Positions 48,220 through 56,599 of a stretch of DNA of 64,000 nt are shown in pieces (position 1 is the stretch's first letter; the number at the start of each line of letters is the position of its first letter). Where the stretch lies: NCBI RefSeq assembly GCF_025398255.1, contig NZ_JAODNW010000022.1:44797-108796 (forward strand). Direction: 5' to 3'. The notes under the pieces were generated by a model that was given only the letters and a program-made list of their open reading frames with translations, was not told the DNA's origin and searched no databases. The stretch comes from Chelativorans intermedius. Lineage in GTDB: Bacteria; Pseudomonadota; Alphaproteobacteria; Rhizobiales; Rhizobiaceae. The translations under genes and the position numbers were made by a program.

Positions 48220-48775
48220 GCGGTGAGACCGAGGCGGACTGGCGAATGCTCACGATCACCGGAGACAGGCATGCCGATGATGGTGTCGGCGAACCGAAGG
48301 CCCAAGATCTTCCGGTTCGAAAGATCATCCATGTCGACATGGATGCATTCTATGCTTCGGTGGAGCAGCGCGACAATCCGGAACTGAGAGGCAAGCCCGT
48401 CGCAGTCGGCGGATCGGCAGCGCGTGGCGTGGTGGCTGCCGCGAGTTACGAGGCGCGAGCCTTCGGGGTGCGGTCGGCGCTGCCGTCGGTGACGGCAAAG
48501 CGCCGCTGCCCCGATCTCATTTTCGTCAAACCCCGCTTCGACGTCTATCGAGCGGTGTCGGCACAAATCCATCGGATTTTTGCCGAGCACACCGACCTGA
48601 TCGAGCCCCTCTCGCTGGATGAAGCCTATCTTGACGTCACAGCGAACAAGCAGAACATCCCAGTCGCCACCGATATCGCCACCATGATCCGCGCCCGCAT
48701 CAAGGAGGTGACCGGCTGACCTGAGACCCAGTTCTCCTCCGTCTTGAGGGAGAGTCCTGGGTTTCATTTCTGGCC

Positions 48776-49615
48776 TCATGCGGCCTGTTTATCCAGCGTG
48801 GATTTCGTGGCGAACTCGGCTGGCGGCATATTGCCTAAAGCCGAGTGTGGTCGGTGATGATTGTAGTCCTCCTTCCATGAGGTGATGGCGCTGCGGGCTT
48901 CGGACAGGGTGGAGAACAGCGTGTCATTGAGGCATTCGTCCCGGAAGCGCCCGTTGAAGCTCTCGACGAAGGCGTTTTGCATGGGCTTGCCCGGTGCAAT
49001 GTAATGCCATTCGATGCCGGTCTGCTGACACCATCGCAGGACCGCCATCGAGGTCAGCTCGGTGCCGTTGTCGGAGACGATCGTGTCGGGCGGGCCGCGC
49101 CAGCGGATGATGGCGTCGAGCTCGCGCACGACACGCATTCCCGACAGCGAGGTGTCAGCGATCAGCGCCAGGCATTCCCGCGTGTAGTCGTCGACGACGG
49201 CCAACACCCGGAAGCGACGGCCGTCGGTGAAGGTGTCGGAGACGAAGTCCAGGCTCCAGCGGGCATTGGCGCGATCGGGAACGAGCATCGGCCTTCGCGT
49301 GCCCAGCGCCCGCTTGCGGCCGCCGCGCCGGCGCACCTGCAGCTTCTCCTCCCGGTAGAGGCGCCGCAGCTTCTTCTGGTTCATCACGATGCCCTGCCGG
49401 TCCAGCATGACGTGGATCCTTCGATAGCCAAACCGCCGGCGCGCCGCCGCCACGGCCTTCATCGCCTCGCGCAACGGAGCGTCGTCCGGACGGATGCTGG
49501 TGTAACGCACCGTCGAACGGTCGATCCGCAGAGCCTGGCACGCCCGACGCTGGCTCACCCCGTGCACCTCGCAGGCATGAACCACCGCCTTCCGCTTCGC
49601 GTCGGGCGTCACCAT
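48776..49615 (-). CDS. IS3-family transposase OrfB (DDE integrase domain)
   Basis: This 279-residue integrase-like protein has [20 protein letters not shown], a [11 protein letters not shown] segment, and the DDE triad in [19 protein letters not shown] and [16 protein letters not shown]. It ends with the [10 protein letters not shown] motif of the IS407 group. It is translated mostly as an OrfAB fusion through a -1 shift at the A7 run (49615-49621). Confidence 0.93.
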   Translation of the reverse strand: MVTPDAKRKAVVHACEVHGVSQRRACQALRIDRSTVRYTSIRPDDAPLREAMKAVAAARRRFGYRRIHVMLDRQGIVMNQKKLRRLYREEKLQVRRRGGRKRALGTRRPMLVPDRANARWSLDFVSDTFTDGRRFRVLAVVDDYTRECLALIADTSLSGMRVVRELDAIIRWRGPPDTIVSDNGTELTSMAVLRWCQQTGIEWHYIAPGKPMQNAFVESFNGRFRDECLNDTLFSTLSEARSAITSWKEDYNHHRPHSALGNMPPAEFATKSTLDKQAA

Positions 49616-49875
49616 TTTTTTGCGGCGACATCCTTCAGGATCGCGTTGTCCAGCATCTGCTCGGCGAGCAGCTTCTTCAGCCGGGCGTTCTCGTCCTCCA
49701 GAGACTTCAGGCGACGGGCGTCGGAAACGTCCATCCCGCCGAACTTCGCCTTGAACTTGTAGAAGGTCGCTGCCGAGATGCCGTGCTTGCGGCAGACATC
49801 CGCCGTCTTCGCACCAGCCTCCTGCTCCTTCAGCATCCCGATGATCTGTTCTTCCGTGAAACGCGAGGGTCGCAT
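49609..49875 (-). CDS. IS3-family transposase OrfA (helix-turn-helix)
   Basis: From ATG 49875 this is an 88-residue DNA-binding protein: [20 protein letters not shown], then [20 protein letters not shown] (helix-turn-helix) and a leucine-zipper part ([20 protein letters not shown]). It ends AAKKW over the A7 slippery run. The longer start at 49908 lies at the element's edge and is less likely. Confidence 0.9.
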   Translation of the reverse strand: MRPSRFTEEQIIGMLKEQEAGAKTADVCRKHGISAATFYKFKAKFGGMDVSDARRLKSLEDENARLKKLLAEQMLDNAILKDVAAKKW

Positions 49876-50760
49876 CGTCCGTCTCCTTGATCGACGAACT
49901 CTACCCAAATCTGGAGGAAGTTCAGGGTCTCAGGTCACGGCCTCAACGCCTCGGCCGGGATTTCGTACTGCAAGTTCCTGGCGAAGATGGCGAGCGATCT
50001 CAACAAGCCGAACGGCCAGGCGGTCATCACGCCTAGAATGGGGCCCGAGTTCGTGGCCAACCTGCCGGTCAAGAAGTTCCACGGCGTGGGGCCGGCGACG
50101 GCCGCAAAGTTGCAGCGGCTCGGCATCGAAACCGGTGCCGATCTGAGAGAAAAGCCCCTGACCTTCCTGCAGGAGAATTTCGGAAAGTCCGGGAGCTGGT
50201 ACTACCGGATCGCGCGCGGGATCGACGATCGGCCCGTTCAGCCCAACCGCCCGCGAAAATCCATCGGCGCCGAAGATACCTTCGCGGCCGACATCTTCGA
50301 CCTCGATGGGGCCCGTGCCGAACTGGTGCCCCTCGCCGAAAAGGTATGGCGGCATTGCGAGGCCAAGGAGATTAGCGGACGAACTGTGACGCTGAAGGTG
50401 AAGTTCGCCGATTTCCAGCAGATCACCCGCAGCCGAACCCTGCCCAAGCTGATAGGTGGCGCGGATGAGATGATTGAGGTTTCCCAATCGATGCTCGCCG
50501 ACATATTCCCCCTCGAGAAGGGCATCCGCCTGCTCGGCGTGACGTTGTCGTCGTTGAACGGGAAGGACAGCGTCCCTGCGGTAGACCAGTTGGCGCTCTT
50601 CTGATTGGGACCATCGGCCAGTTCTCTACTCACCGCGACCGCCCCAGAATCACGAGTGCTTGCGCGAGGGATCGAAGCCGCATGGCAGAGACCGGCGAAG
50701 CGGGCTCGGTTGACGAGAGCCGGATCGACCGAAGCCCTTCGCTGCAGTCGACGCGCAAAC

Positions 50761-51420
50761 ATGGCTGAGAATCGATACAGTGCCGAAACGTTGATTGTTG
50801 GGATGCGCGAACTCATGAGAACCATACCCGAACTCTTCATTATCGAATCCCTTACGCTGGAAGACGAGAAAGCGGGCCGGCAGGAAGGCGAGCTGATATC
50901 CCGGATGTTGCGGCTCGGTGGCAAGACCAGAACTCAATACTATTACATTCGCACCGAGGTAGAGCTGGAGGAGATGATCGACCTGTTTGATGAGTCGAAC
51001 TATCGCTATCTCCATATTTCCTGTCATGCCAACAGCCATGGCATGGCCCTGACGTTCGGCGACCTAAGCTTCTCGAAACTGGCGGGAATGCTGAACCCCT
51101 GCCTGGAGGACAGGCGCGTATTCGTTTCCGCTTGCGAGATGGCCAACGAGTCGCTGGCCGCGGCAATTCTCAGGGAAACAGGCTGCTATTCGTTGATTGG
51201 TCCCAAGCGGAGTATTCGTTTCAGCGACGCGGCCGCTTTCTGGGTGGCGTTTTATCATCTCATTTTCAAGGCGAATAAGTTGAGCATGAAACGTGAAACG
51301 CTGCGGCGGCGGATCACCGAATTGTCCGCGATATTCGAGGAGCCCATAAACTACTTCGCGTCGAGCAGCACGGCGAAGCAAGGCTACACGCGCGTGCGCA
51401 ACCGGACGCGCGTGCGGTAG
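50761..51420 (+). CDS. CHAT/caspase-like domain protein (putative protease)
   Basis: From ATG 50761 this 219-residue protein has the two catalytic blocks of CHAT/caspase-like proteases: YLHISCHANSHGMALTFGDL (candidate His89) and VFVSACEMANESLAAAILRE (candidate Cys125), then SLIGPKRSIRFSDAAAFWVA, which matches the family's late substrate-pocket segment. It has no TPR or other fused repeats, so it is a minimal single-domain form. It ends two bases before the HEPN gene, so the two are coupled. The ATG has a weak ribosome site, and the frame is open back to 50605. Confidence 0.68.
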   Translation: MAENRYSAETLIVGMRELMRTIPELFIIESLTLEDEKAGRQEGELISRMLRLGGKTRTQYYYIRTEVELEEMIDLFDESNYRYLHISCHANSHGMALTFGDLSFSKLAGMLNPCLEDRRVFVSACEMANESLAAAILRETGCYSLIGPKRSIRFSDAAAFWVAFYHLIFKANKLSMKRETLRRRITELSAIFEEPINYFASSSTAKQGYTRVRNRTRVR

Positions 51421-51422
51421 CG

Positions 51423-51896
51423 ATGCCCATGGAAATCGATCGCAACACGATTGAGGGATTCGCGCGCAGGGCGCGCAAGAACCTATATTTCATGCTTAAG
51501 GCGCGGGAACGCGGCGAGGACATTCACATCATCACTCACCTCGCGAATTCGCTTCTCGGCCTGATCGTTTTTCCCTACGCCCATTTCGCCGACGCTGGCT
51601 GGACCGATTTCAGTCAGATTAAACTCGACGATCTGGAGGCGGAAGGCTGGCCTAGTTGGTCTTTCCATCTCGGCAGGTCGGAAAATCTTCGCGATCTGCT
51701 CCGACATCTTCGCAACGCGCTTTCCCATAGGCGGGTTCAATTCTCGTCGGACGGTCGCGAACTCGCCGAGGTCACGGTGACGTTTTGGGACAGACGGAAC
51801 CCGGCGGGGCCGGACGATTGGAGCGCGGCTATCGGGGGCGAGCAGCTGCTTGAATTCACGCTGAGGCTCGCGAACCTGATCGACGGGGAACAATGA
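51423..51896 (+). CDS. HEPN-family putative RNase (pEK499_p136-like)
   Basis: This 157-residue helical protein has THLANSLLGLIVFPYAHF at 39-55, which resembles the NSLLGLIVFP segment of the HEPN_pEK499_p136 family. It carries the HEPN catalytic motif R-x4-H as RNALSH (Arg97, His102). HEPN proteins of this kind are metal-independent RNases in toxin and defence systems. It starts two bases after the CHAT gene stop, so the protease might activate or control it. It converges on the SMC-like gene with 56 bases between. Confidence 0.75.
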   Translation: MPMEIDRNTIEGFARRARKNLYFMLKARERGEDIHIITHLANSLLGLIVFPYAHFADAGWTDFSQIKLDDLEAEGWPSWSFHLGRSENLRDLLRHLRNALSHRRVQFSSDGRELAEVTVTFWDRRNPAGPDDWSAAIGGEQLLEFTLRLANLIDGEQ

Positions 51897-51952
51897 AGGA
51901 CCCGGATAGGCTATGTGCCGCCGAGTGAACGCCTCTCCTTTGAGGCTGGCCG

Positions 51953-54454
51953 TCATTTGTGAGACAGCGATCTGTACCAGCGTCGTACCGTTGTAGCGCC
52001 GCTTGTGTCGTCGTAGCGAAAACACTCCGCGAGATTGTCGACCGAAGCGAGGACGCCATTCAGCACTGGCGCCGAGAAACTGCTCCCGCCCCCCGTCTGG
52101 TAGTGGCTGACCCAGTTTCCGACAATGGCCGGCATGTGAACATTCTGAATGTCCCGAATCTGTTGTTGGTCGAGCTTGATCGTCCCGGCCTTCTCGTGAA
52201 GGTCGACGGCCGCCATGATAGCGTCGATGCAGTTTTGAACCATTCGCGACGTGTCCTTGATCGCGAAATCGATCGGCACGGGAATGTCTACTTTCCGGAT
52301 GATCTGCTGCAGGCTGTATTCCAAATACTGGCGTATCAATGGCTCCGCCTGCGTTGTTTGCCCCGCCGAGAGAAGGTTGGATATGGATTGCCTCAGACGG
52401 TCGGCTCCCTGGCCTTGGCTGAGGATGGCGCCCATGGGCGGAGAGCCCTGGAGCTTGCAATGGTGCCAACCGGTCGTGCCGCCCAAGCGATCGAAGTACT
52501 TCTCCAGCAAGCTATCGTGGCTGAGAAGGATGAACTGCAGCCCGTCGGGGTTTACGGGCTGCTGCAGCTTCGCTCGGATCAGTTCCATCAGGTAGAACTG
52601 GTGCCCGGCATCAAAACTCGACGTGACATCGTCCAGGACGATGAAGCGCGGCTGTCCGTTGTGCTTCATCGCGGCCGCGAGGAACACGGATATCGCCAGC
52701 GCGTTGCGATAGCTTTCGGACAGGAGAGCGCGCGCGGACAGCCGGCGTTGCCCGTGAAAGTCGCTCAACTCGACGTGCAGATCCTCTCGGTCGTCGGCGC
52801 GCTTGAGATCCGGCACCACATCGCCGACCTGCATGATGTCGCGAAACATCCACTTGTATTCGCCGTCGATCTTGGCGATCCGGTCCCTCGAAAGCGCGGC
52901 CTCGGCGTCGGCGAACGTCCCCGCCGCCGCGGTGATGAATGTCTTCCAGCGCTCGCGAATGTCGAGCCGCGCTTGCATGCGCGCCGCCTCCGCTTCTTGC
53001 TGGCGGTATGATTTCAGTGCCTCGCTGAATTGCCGGCCATGCTCGACCTGCTCGGTTAGCTGCACAAGTGATTGAGGCAACTCCGCCTCCAGCTTGGCCT
53101 TGGCCTCGCTGGCCTTGGAGAGATTGCTCGCCGCTTTTTCGAAAAGCCCCGTGGTCCAGCCAACCGTCGCCTTGAACTCCTCGGCGGTAATGTCGCCGGA
53201 GGCGAACCTGTCATCGAGCCGAAACTGGCGCCGCGACTCCTCGTCGATATCCAGAGCGGCACACTTTTCATACGCCCCGAGAGCTTGCTTCCACGCCGAG
53301 GCCGCCCAGGCATCGCTGATCTCGCTCGCCTTGGCGGCGGCCGCGCGATACTGGGCGAGTTGTCCGCTTACATGGTCCCTGACAGAGAATCCGGGCTCTG
53401 TCTCGCACAGGGGACATAGCGTGTCGTTCGTCCAGGAGTCGTCAGAAAACACATTCATGCCGGCATCGTAGAGCCGCTTGAACAGATCCCCGCGCGTTTC
53501 GGCGAGGGCGGCATCCCTTTGCGCGACGAGTGACGCGAGGGCCTCTTGCTCGGACTTGATGGCGGTCAGATTGTGAACGGAGAGCGCCGACAAGGTCGCG
53601 ATTGCCTCGACAGCGCGTTCAAGCTCGCGCCGCCGTTCGCCGCCCTCGGCGGTCTTGATCGCCTGCTTGACCGCATCGAAGTCCACTTGATCGAGCGTTT
53701 TTCCCGCGAGCATCGGCTTGAGCAGCTCGACGCCGGCGAGCGCGGCGACAACGTCGCCAGCGTATGATTCGAGCTTTTCGACATCCTCAAGCGGCCCGCC
53801 CGTCACGTTCTCGTAGCTGGAGCGAAGCAGGGCGAGGGCCTGCTGGCCAGCCTTCTCGGCGGCACCGATCCCCGTCGAAAGCACTTTCATATCGAGATCG
53901 GAATTGAGGGATCGCGTTTCCGACACCGCTTGAAGCGCCTGCCGGCGTTCCGAGTACTCCGCGAGCCCGAGAAGGGAGGAAAAGGTTCTTCCACGGGCGA
54001 GTGGCGAATCGTCGATGAAGCGGGCGAAGTTCCTGTAATCGAGTAGCGCGAAGGTTTCCCTCAGGGAAACAAGGAATGCCGAGGGATCGGGATGGCCGCT
54101 CGCGCTGGAATCGGTTCGGTTACCGAACTTGTCGCGGCGCACTTCAATAGACACAGCGGCGCCTCCATCATCGGGCTGGAATTCAAGCTCGATAACGGCC
54201 TCGTTGCCGCCATGGAAGCGATTGCCAAAATAGTCCTGTGGCCTCTCCTGCGCCTGCAGGTCCCGCAGCTTCGGGACGATGTCGTGGATTGCATAGGACA
54301 GAGCTTCGAAGAGCGAGCTTTTCCCGATGCCATTGAGCGCGAAGACCGAATTCACGGCCTCCGGCTTGAAGCGCAATTCGAGTGGGTCTCCCTCGTTGTT
54401 TATCCCCCGGAACCCCTCGACGCGCAGCCTTGTCAGGAAGTAGCGCGGCATCAT
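51953..54454 (-). CDS. SMC/RecN-like ABC ATPase with CxxC hook
   Basis: This 833-residue ATPase begins with a RecF/SMC-type head (LRVEGFRGINN, Walker A NGIGKSS at 41-47), then a coiled-coil region with a CPLC pair at 347-350 that looks like a zinc hook, and a second head half with the signature LLSESYRNALAI (577-588), Walker B FIVLDDV (604-610) and LLSHDS (643-648). A further about 180 residues form a helical C-terminal domain. Such ATPases sense or process DNA ends in anti-phage systems such as Lamassu and Septu. It overlaps its small partner by ATGA. Confidence 0.82.
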   Translation of the reverse strand: MMPRYFLTRLRVEGFRGINNEGDPLELRFKPEAVNSVFALNGIGKSSLFEALSYAIHDIVPKLRDLQAQERPQDYFGNRFHGGNEAVIELEFQPDDGGAAVSIEVRRDKFGNRTDSSASGHPDPSAFLVSLRETFALLDYRNFARFIDDSPLARGRTFSSLLGLAEYSERRQALQAVSETRSLNSDLDMKVLSTGIGAAEKAGQQALALLRSSYENVTGGPLEDVEKLESYAGDVVAALAGVELLKPMLAGKTLDQVDFDAVKQAIKTAEGGERRRELERAVEAIATLSALSVHNLTAIKSEQEALASLVAQRDAALAETRGDLFKRLYDAGMNVFSDDSWTNDTLCPLCETEPGFSVRDHVSGQLAQYRAAAAKASEISDAWAASAWKQALGAYEKCAALDIDEESRRQFRLDDRFASGDITAEEFKATVGWTTGLFEKAASNLSKASEAKAKLEAELPQSLVQLTEQVEHGRQFSEALKSYRQQEAEAARMQARLDIRERWKTFITAAAGTFADAEAALSRDRIAKIDGEYKWMFRDIMQVGDVVPDLKRADDREDLHVELSDFHGQRRLSARALLSESYRNALAISVFLAAAMKHNGQPRFIVLDDVTSSFDAGHQFYLMELIRAKLQQPVNPDGLQFILLSHDSLLEKYFDRLGGTTGWHHCKLQGSPPMGAILSQGQGADRLRQSISNLLSAGQTTQAEPLIRQYLEYSLQQIIRKVDIPVPIDFAIKDTSRMVQNCIDAIMAAVDLHEKAGTIKLDQQQIRDIQNVHMPAIVGNWVSHYQTGGGSSFSAPVLNGVLASVDNLAECFRYDDTSGATTVRRWYRSLSHK

Positions 54455-54690
54455 CCGGCCTCGTTTTCCGGCTTGGCCTCGAGAAGATCGTCAAGGGCGG
54501 TCGCGACGCGCTCGTTGAATTCCTGCCGCGCCTTGGTATCGCGGTCACCATCGCGCAAGATGGGCGCGAGCAACCGGGCGTTGGCTCGCAGGACCACTGC
54601 CATGTCCTTGTCGACGGATTCCAGCGCCTTCAGGTAGCTCTCGAAGTTCTCATCAAATGATTTCTGGTCGTCGAACCTAAACTCGGCCAT
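54451..54690 (-). CDS. Small partner of SMC-like ATPase, 79 aa
   Basis: This short, acidic, helix-rich protein reads MAEFRFDDQKSFDENFESYL, then KALESVDKDMAVVLRANARL and DDLLEAKPENEAG. Its stop overlaps the ATPase start as ATGA, so the two are made together. It has no known domain. In defence loci with an SMC-like subunit a small companion is usual, and this may be that subunit. It is the first gene of the minus-strand pair and a likely promoter lies in the region 54691-54780. Confidence 0.6.
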   Translation of the reverse strand: MAEFRFDDQKSFDENFESYLKALESVDKDMAVVLRANARLLAPILRDGDRDTKARQEFNERVATALDDLLEAKPENEAG

Positions 54691-54987
54691 TCGAAAATTA
54701 TCCTTACCGCAATACTCTAGCCGGATTTGCCACAGTATAGCCAGTTAAAATCCGACTTCCAATTGATCGTCGAGCGAGCCGTTATTTAAGCGAATACAGG
54801 GCGTTACCGCTTAATTGCCGGTCCGCGACGGGTTCGGGCTGGTTTCCGACCGCACCCCTTCTCGCAGCGTCGTAAGTATGGCCCTCATCGACTGCCCTCC
54901 ATCCAGATAGATATCGCAGCGGCCGATGCCATCCAGGCTTCCGCGACCACAAGACCACTGCGACAAAGAGAAGTGACGCGGCCAACC

Positions 54988-55068
54988 ATTCGCCTGCTCG
55001 GCGTGACGCTGTCGTCATTGGACGCCAGGGATAGCGTCACGGCACCAGACCAATTGGCGCTCTTCTGA
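54988..55068 (+). pseudogene. Second dinB 3'-end fragment
   Basis: The plus strand reads IRLLGVTLSSLDARDSVTAP then DQLALF and a TGA at 55066-55068. This matches the last 26 residues of the dinB gene ending at 50604 (IRLLGVTLSSLNGKDS... QLALF). The last 20 bases including the stop are identical in both copies (TTGGCGCTCTTCTGATTGGG), but upstream DNA identity is only about 80%, so this is not a recent duplication. It marks the far side of the CHAT/HEPN/SMC module. The rest of 54691-55145 contains nothing I recognise. Confidence 0.8.
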
Positions 55069-55145
55069 TTGGGCAGAGCCGGCAGAACCTCCGGCCGACC
55101 TGGAGTGTGCCTTAATCCAGGGGCAGGGAATCCGGTTCTGGCTAG

Positions 55146-55733
55146 TCACGGTCTCTTTATGATCGTGACGTGAAGTTCTTCAACGACGGACGGAAGGCAG
55201 GTGAGTTCGGGCAGATCGGCTGCCGGGCTGTCGGCGTCGAGACTGGTCTCGACGGCGCGGTCGTAGACGGCCACGCATTGCTTGTTGGTGATGCGCGACA
55301 TGTAGACAATTCCGTCGAGGTCGGTTTGGTCGTAGAGCTTTTGGCTGAAGCGCCTGCCCGCTGCCTGTGCCTTCGCACGAACGGCGTCTGTTGAGACACC
55401 CAATAGGCTGGCACCTTCGAACCGCAGATCGAGCAAGAAGAGCGGACGGGCATTGCGGACGCTGGTGATGGAATATCGATCGAACTCCTCCTGCAGGAGC
55501 AGGCGCTCGGATTTCCCTTCGAAGCGATCGCGGATGATGGTCTCTGCGACCGCCGTTTTCACGTCCTGCGCCAGATAGAGCAGCTTGAATTTGTCCCGCG
55601 GGCTTGAAAATCGGGTCTTGCCGAACCCCATGCCAAGCGGAGTCGCCGCATACTCTCGGGCGAGGATACGCACGTAGTCATCGACGCGAACCCGAATGAC
55701 CAGCCCCTGCAGGATCTGTTGATCGAGCGTCAT
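55146..55733 (-). CDS. RES-domain toxin
   Basis: This 195-residue protein belongs to the RES family, toxins that degrade or modify NAD. The conserved Arg, Glu and Ser positions can be placed: RILAREYAATPLGMGFGKTR near the start, YLAQDVKTAVAETIIRDRFE in the middle, and VYMSRITNKQCVAVYDRA near the end. Its ATG overlaps the stop of the antitoxin gene, a normal antitoxin-toxin order. The sequence looks intact. Confidence 0.82.
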   Translation of the reverse strand: MTLDQQILQGLVIRVRVDDYVRILAREYAATPLGMGFGKTRFSSPRDKFKLLYLAQDVKTAVAETIIRDRFEGKSERLLLQEEFDRYSITSVRNARPLFLLDLRFEGASLLGVSTDAVRAKAQAAGRRFSQKLYDQTDLDGIVYMSRITNKQCVAVYDRAVETSLDADSPAADLPELTCLPSVVEELHVTIIKRP

Positions 55734-56446
55734 TGGGCGGCGAAATACGCCGCAGCGGCATCGACGACCTCACCTACACGATCCTGTTTCAGGAGATCGA
55801 TAGGTTTGCGTCCACCTAATACGGGATTCTTTTGGCTCATCCAGAGCCAGGCCGTGCGCTCGCTTTTGGCAAGCTGGATGATCTCCCGAATACCGCGCGC
55901 GGGTCGACCATCTATAAACTGCTCGACAGGATAGACATGTTTCTTGGTCCCCTTGAGCAATCCTATGACGTCGCCCTCGTGTTGCCAGCGGTTGAGGGAC
56001 GAACGCGCCACTCCGTATTCTCGGTTAAGCTCCGTGGCGCCAGCCACTCTTCCCGCCCAGTCCTCTAGCTTCCTGTGGACGGCAATCGCGGCCAGGCCCT
56101 TCTGGCCCTGCGCTGATGTGACCATGGCTCCAAGGCCTTCGCCTTTCGAGGGCTCTATGTCCTCAGGAACATCTAGAGAGATTCTGGCGGGTCGTTTGCG
56201 TCCGAAGGTCTCAAACACACGGCGGATGCGCTGCTTGAGCTCAGCGCTGTGCGCGTTGAGTTCCTGACGCCGTTCAGCCGGCAGCTTGGCAACAACCTCA
56301 GCAACTTCGCCAGCGATCAGGGCTGACAAAGCCAGCGAGCCGGGGCCGAAGCCCTTCTCTGTCTTCAGCGCGTTCGACACCTTAGTGGCTACACGATCGG
56401 CGATGTTTCGATCGAGTCGCTCGGTTCGAGGATTTGAACTGACCAT
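55730..56446 (-). CDS. Xre/MbcA/ParS-type antitoxin of RES pair
   Basis: From ATG 56446, with AGGAG eight bases upstream, this is a 238-residue protein. An N-terminal helical part is followed by a helix-turn-helix-like segment (TELNREYGVARSSLNRWQHE) and a C-terminal toxin-binding tail (QKNPVLGGRKPIDLLKQDRV, EVVDAAAAYF) resembling the MbcA/ParS domain. It should neutralise the RES toxin encoded next to it. It is longer than classic Xre antitoxins. Confidence 0.72.
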   Translation of the reverse strand: MVSSNPRTERLDRNIADRVATKVSNALKTEKGFGPGSLALSALIAGEVAEVVAKLPAERRQELNAHSAELKQRIRRVFETFGRKRPARISLDVPEDIEPSKGEGLGAMVTSAQGQKGLAAIAVHRKLEDWAGRVAGATELNREYGVARSSLNRWQHEGDVIGLLKGTKKHVYPVEQFIDGRPARGIREIIQLAKSERTAWLWMSQKNPVLGGRKPIDLLKQDRVGEVVDAAAAYFAAQ

Positions 56447-56599
56447 CGGAGGCACTCCTGTACGTTTCAAGCCATAAATAGGACCGTTTGTGCCATTTGT
56501 CCAGTACATCTCATTTGTCCCATCGTCCTCGTTCGAACCAGGGCCCGGCTAAGGTGCGAGCCAATGCTAGATCTGAGGCGGTCGGGAGAGGAATCCAGG

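Larger units (their letters stand above)
48717..49937 (-). mobile_element. IS3-family (IS407-like) insertion sequence inside dinB
   Basis: The element is 1,221 bp long with terminal inverted repeats that begin TGACCTGAGACCC at both ends and continue imperfectly into CTCCTCC-type sequence. It is flanked by a 4-bp CGGC duplication (48713-48716 and 49938-49941), as expected for the IS407 group. It carries two overlapping frames, orfA and orfB, with an A7 slippery run between them. The intact frames and clean duplication indicate a recent insertion. Confidence 0.92.
48246..50604 (+). pseudogene. dinB: DNA polymerase IV (dinB) interrupted by an IS element
   Basis: The 5' part (48246-48716) encodes the catalytic palm: [20 protein letters not shown] and [12 protein letters not shown]. 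It stops at codon GGC just before the inserted element, whose first bases supply a TGA. The 3' part (49938-50604) resumes with GLNASAGISYCKFLAKMASD, the HhH region GVGPATAAKLQRLG and the little-finger domain, ending QLALF, the clamp-binding tail. Removing the 1,221-base element and one copy of the CGGC target duplication restores one frame. The gene is inactive as it stands. Confidence 0.9.

Noticed and set aside
50605..50760. N-terminal extension of the CHAT protein to 50605
   Set aside because: The extra 52 residues are Arg/Ala-rich, begin directly at the dinB stop and show no domain character.
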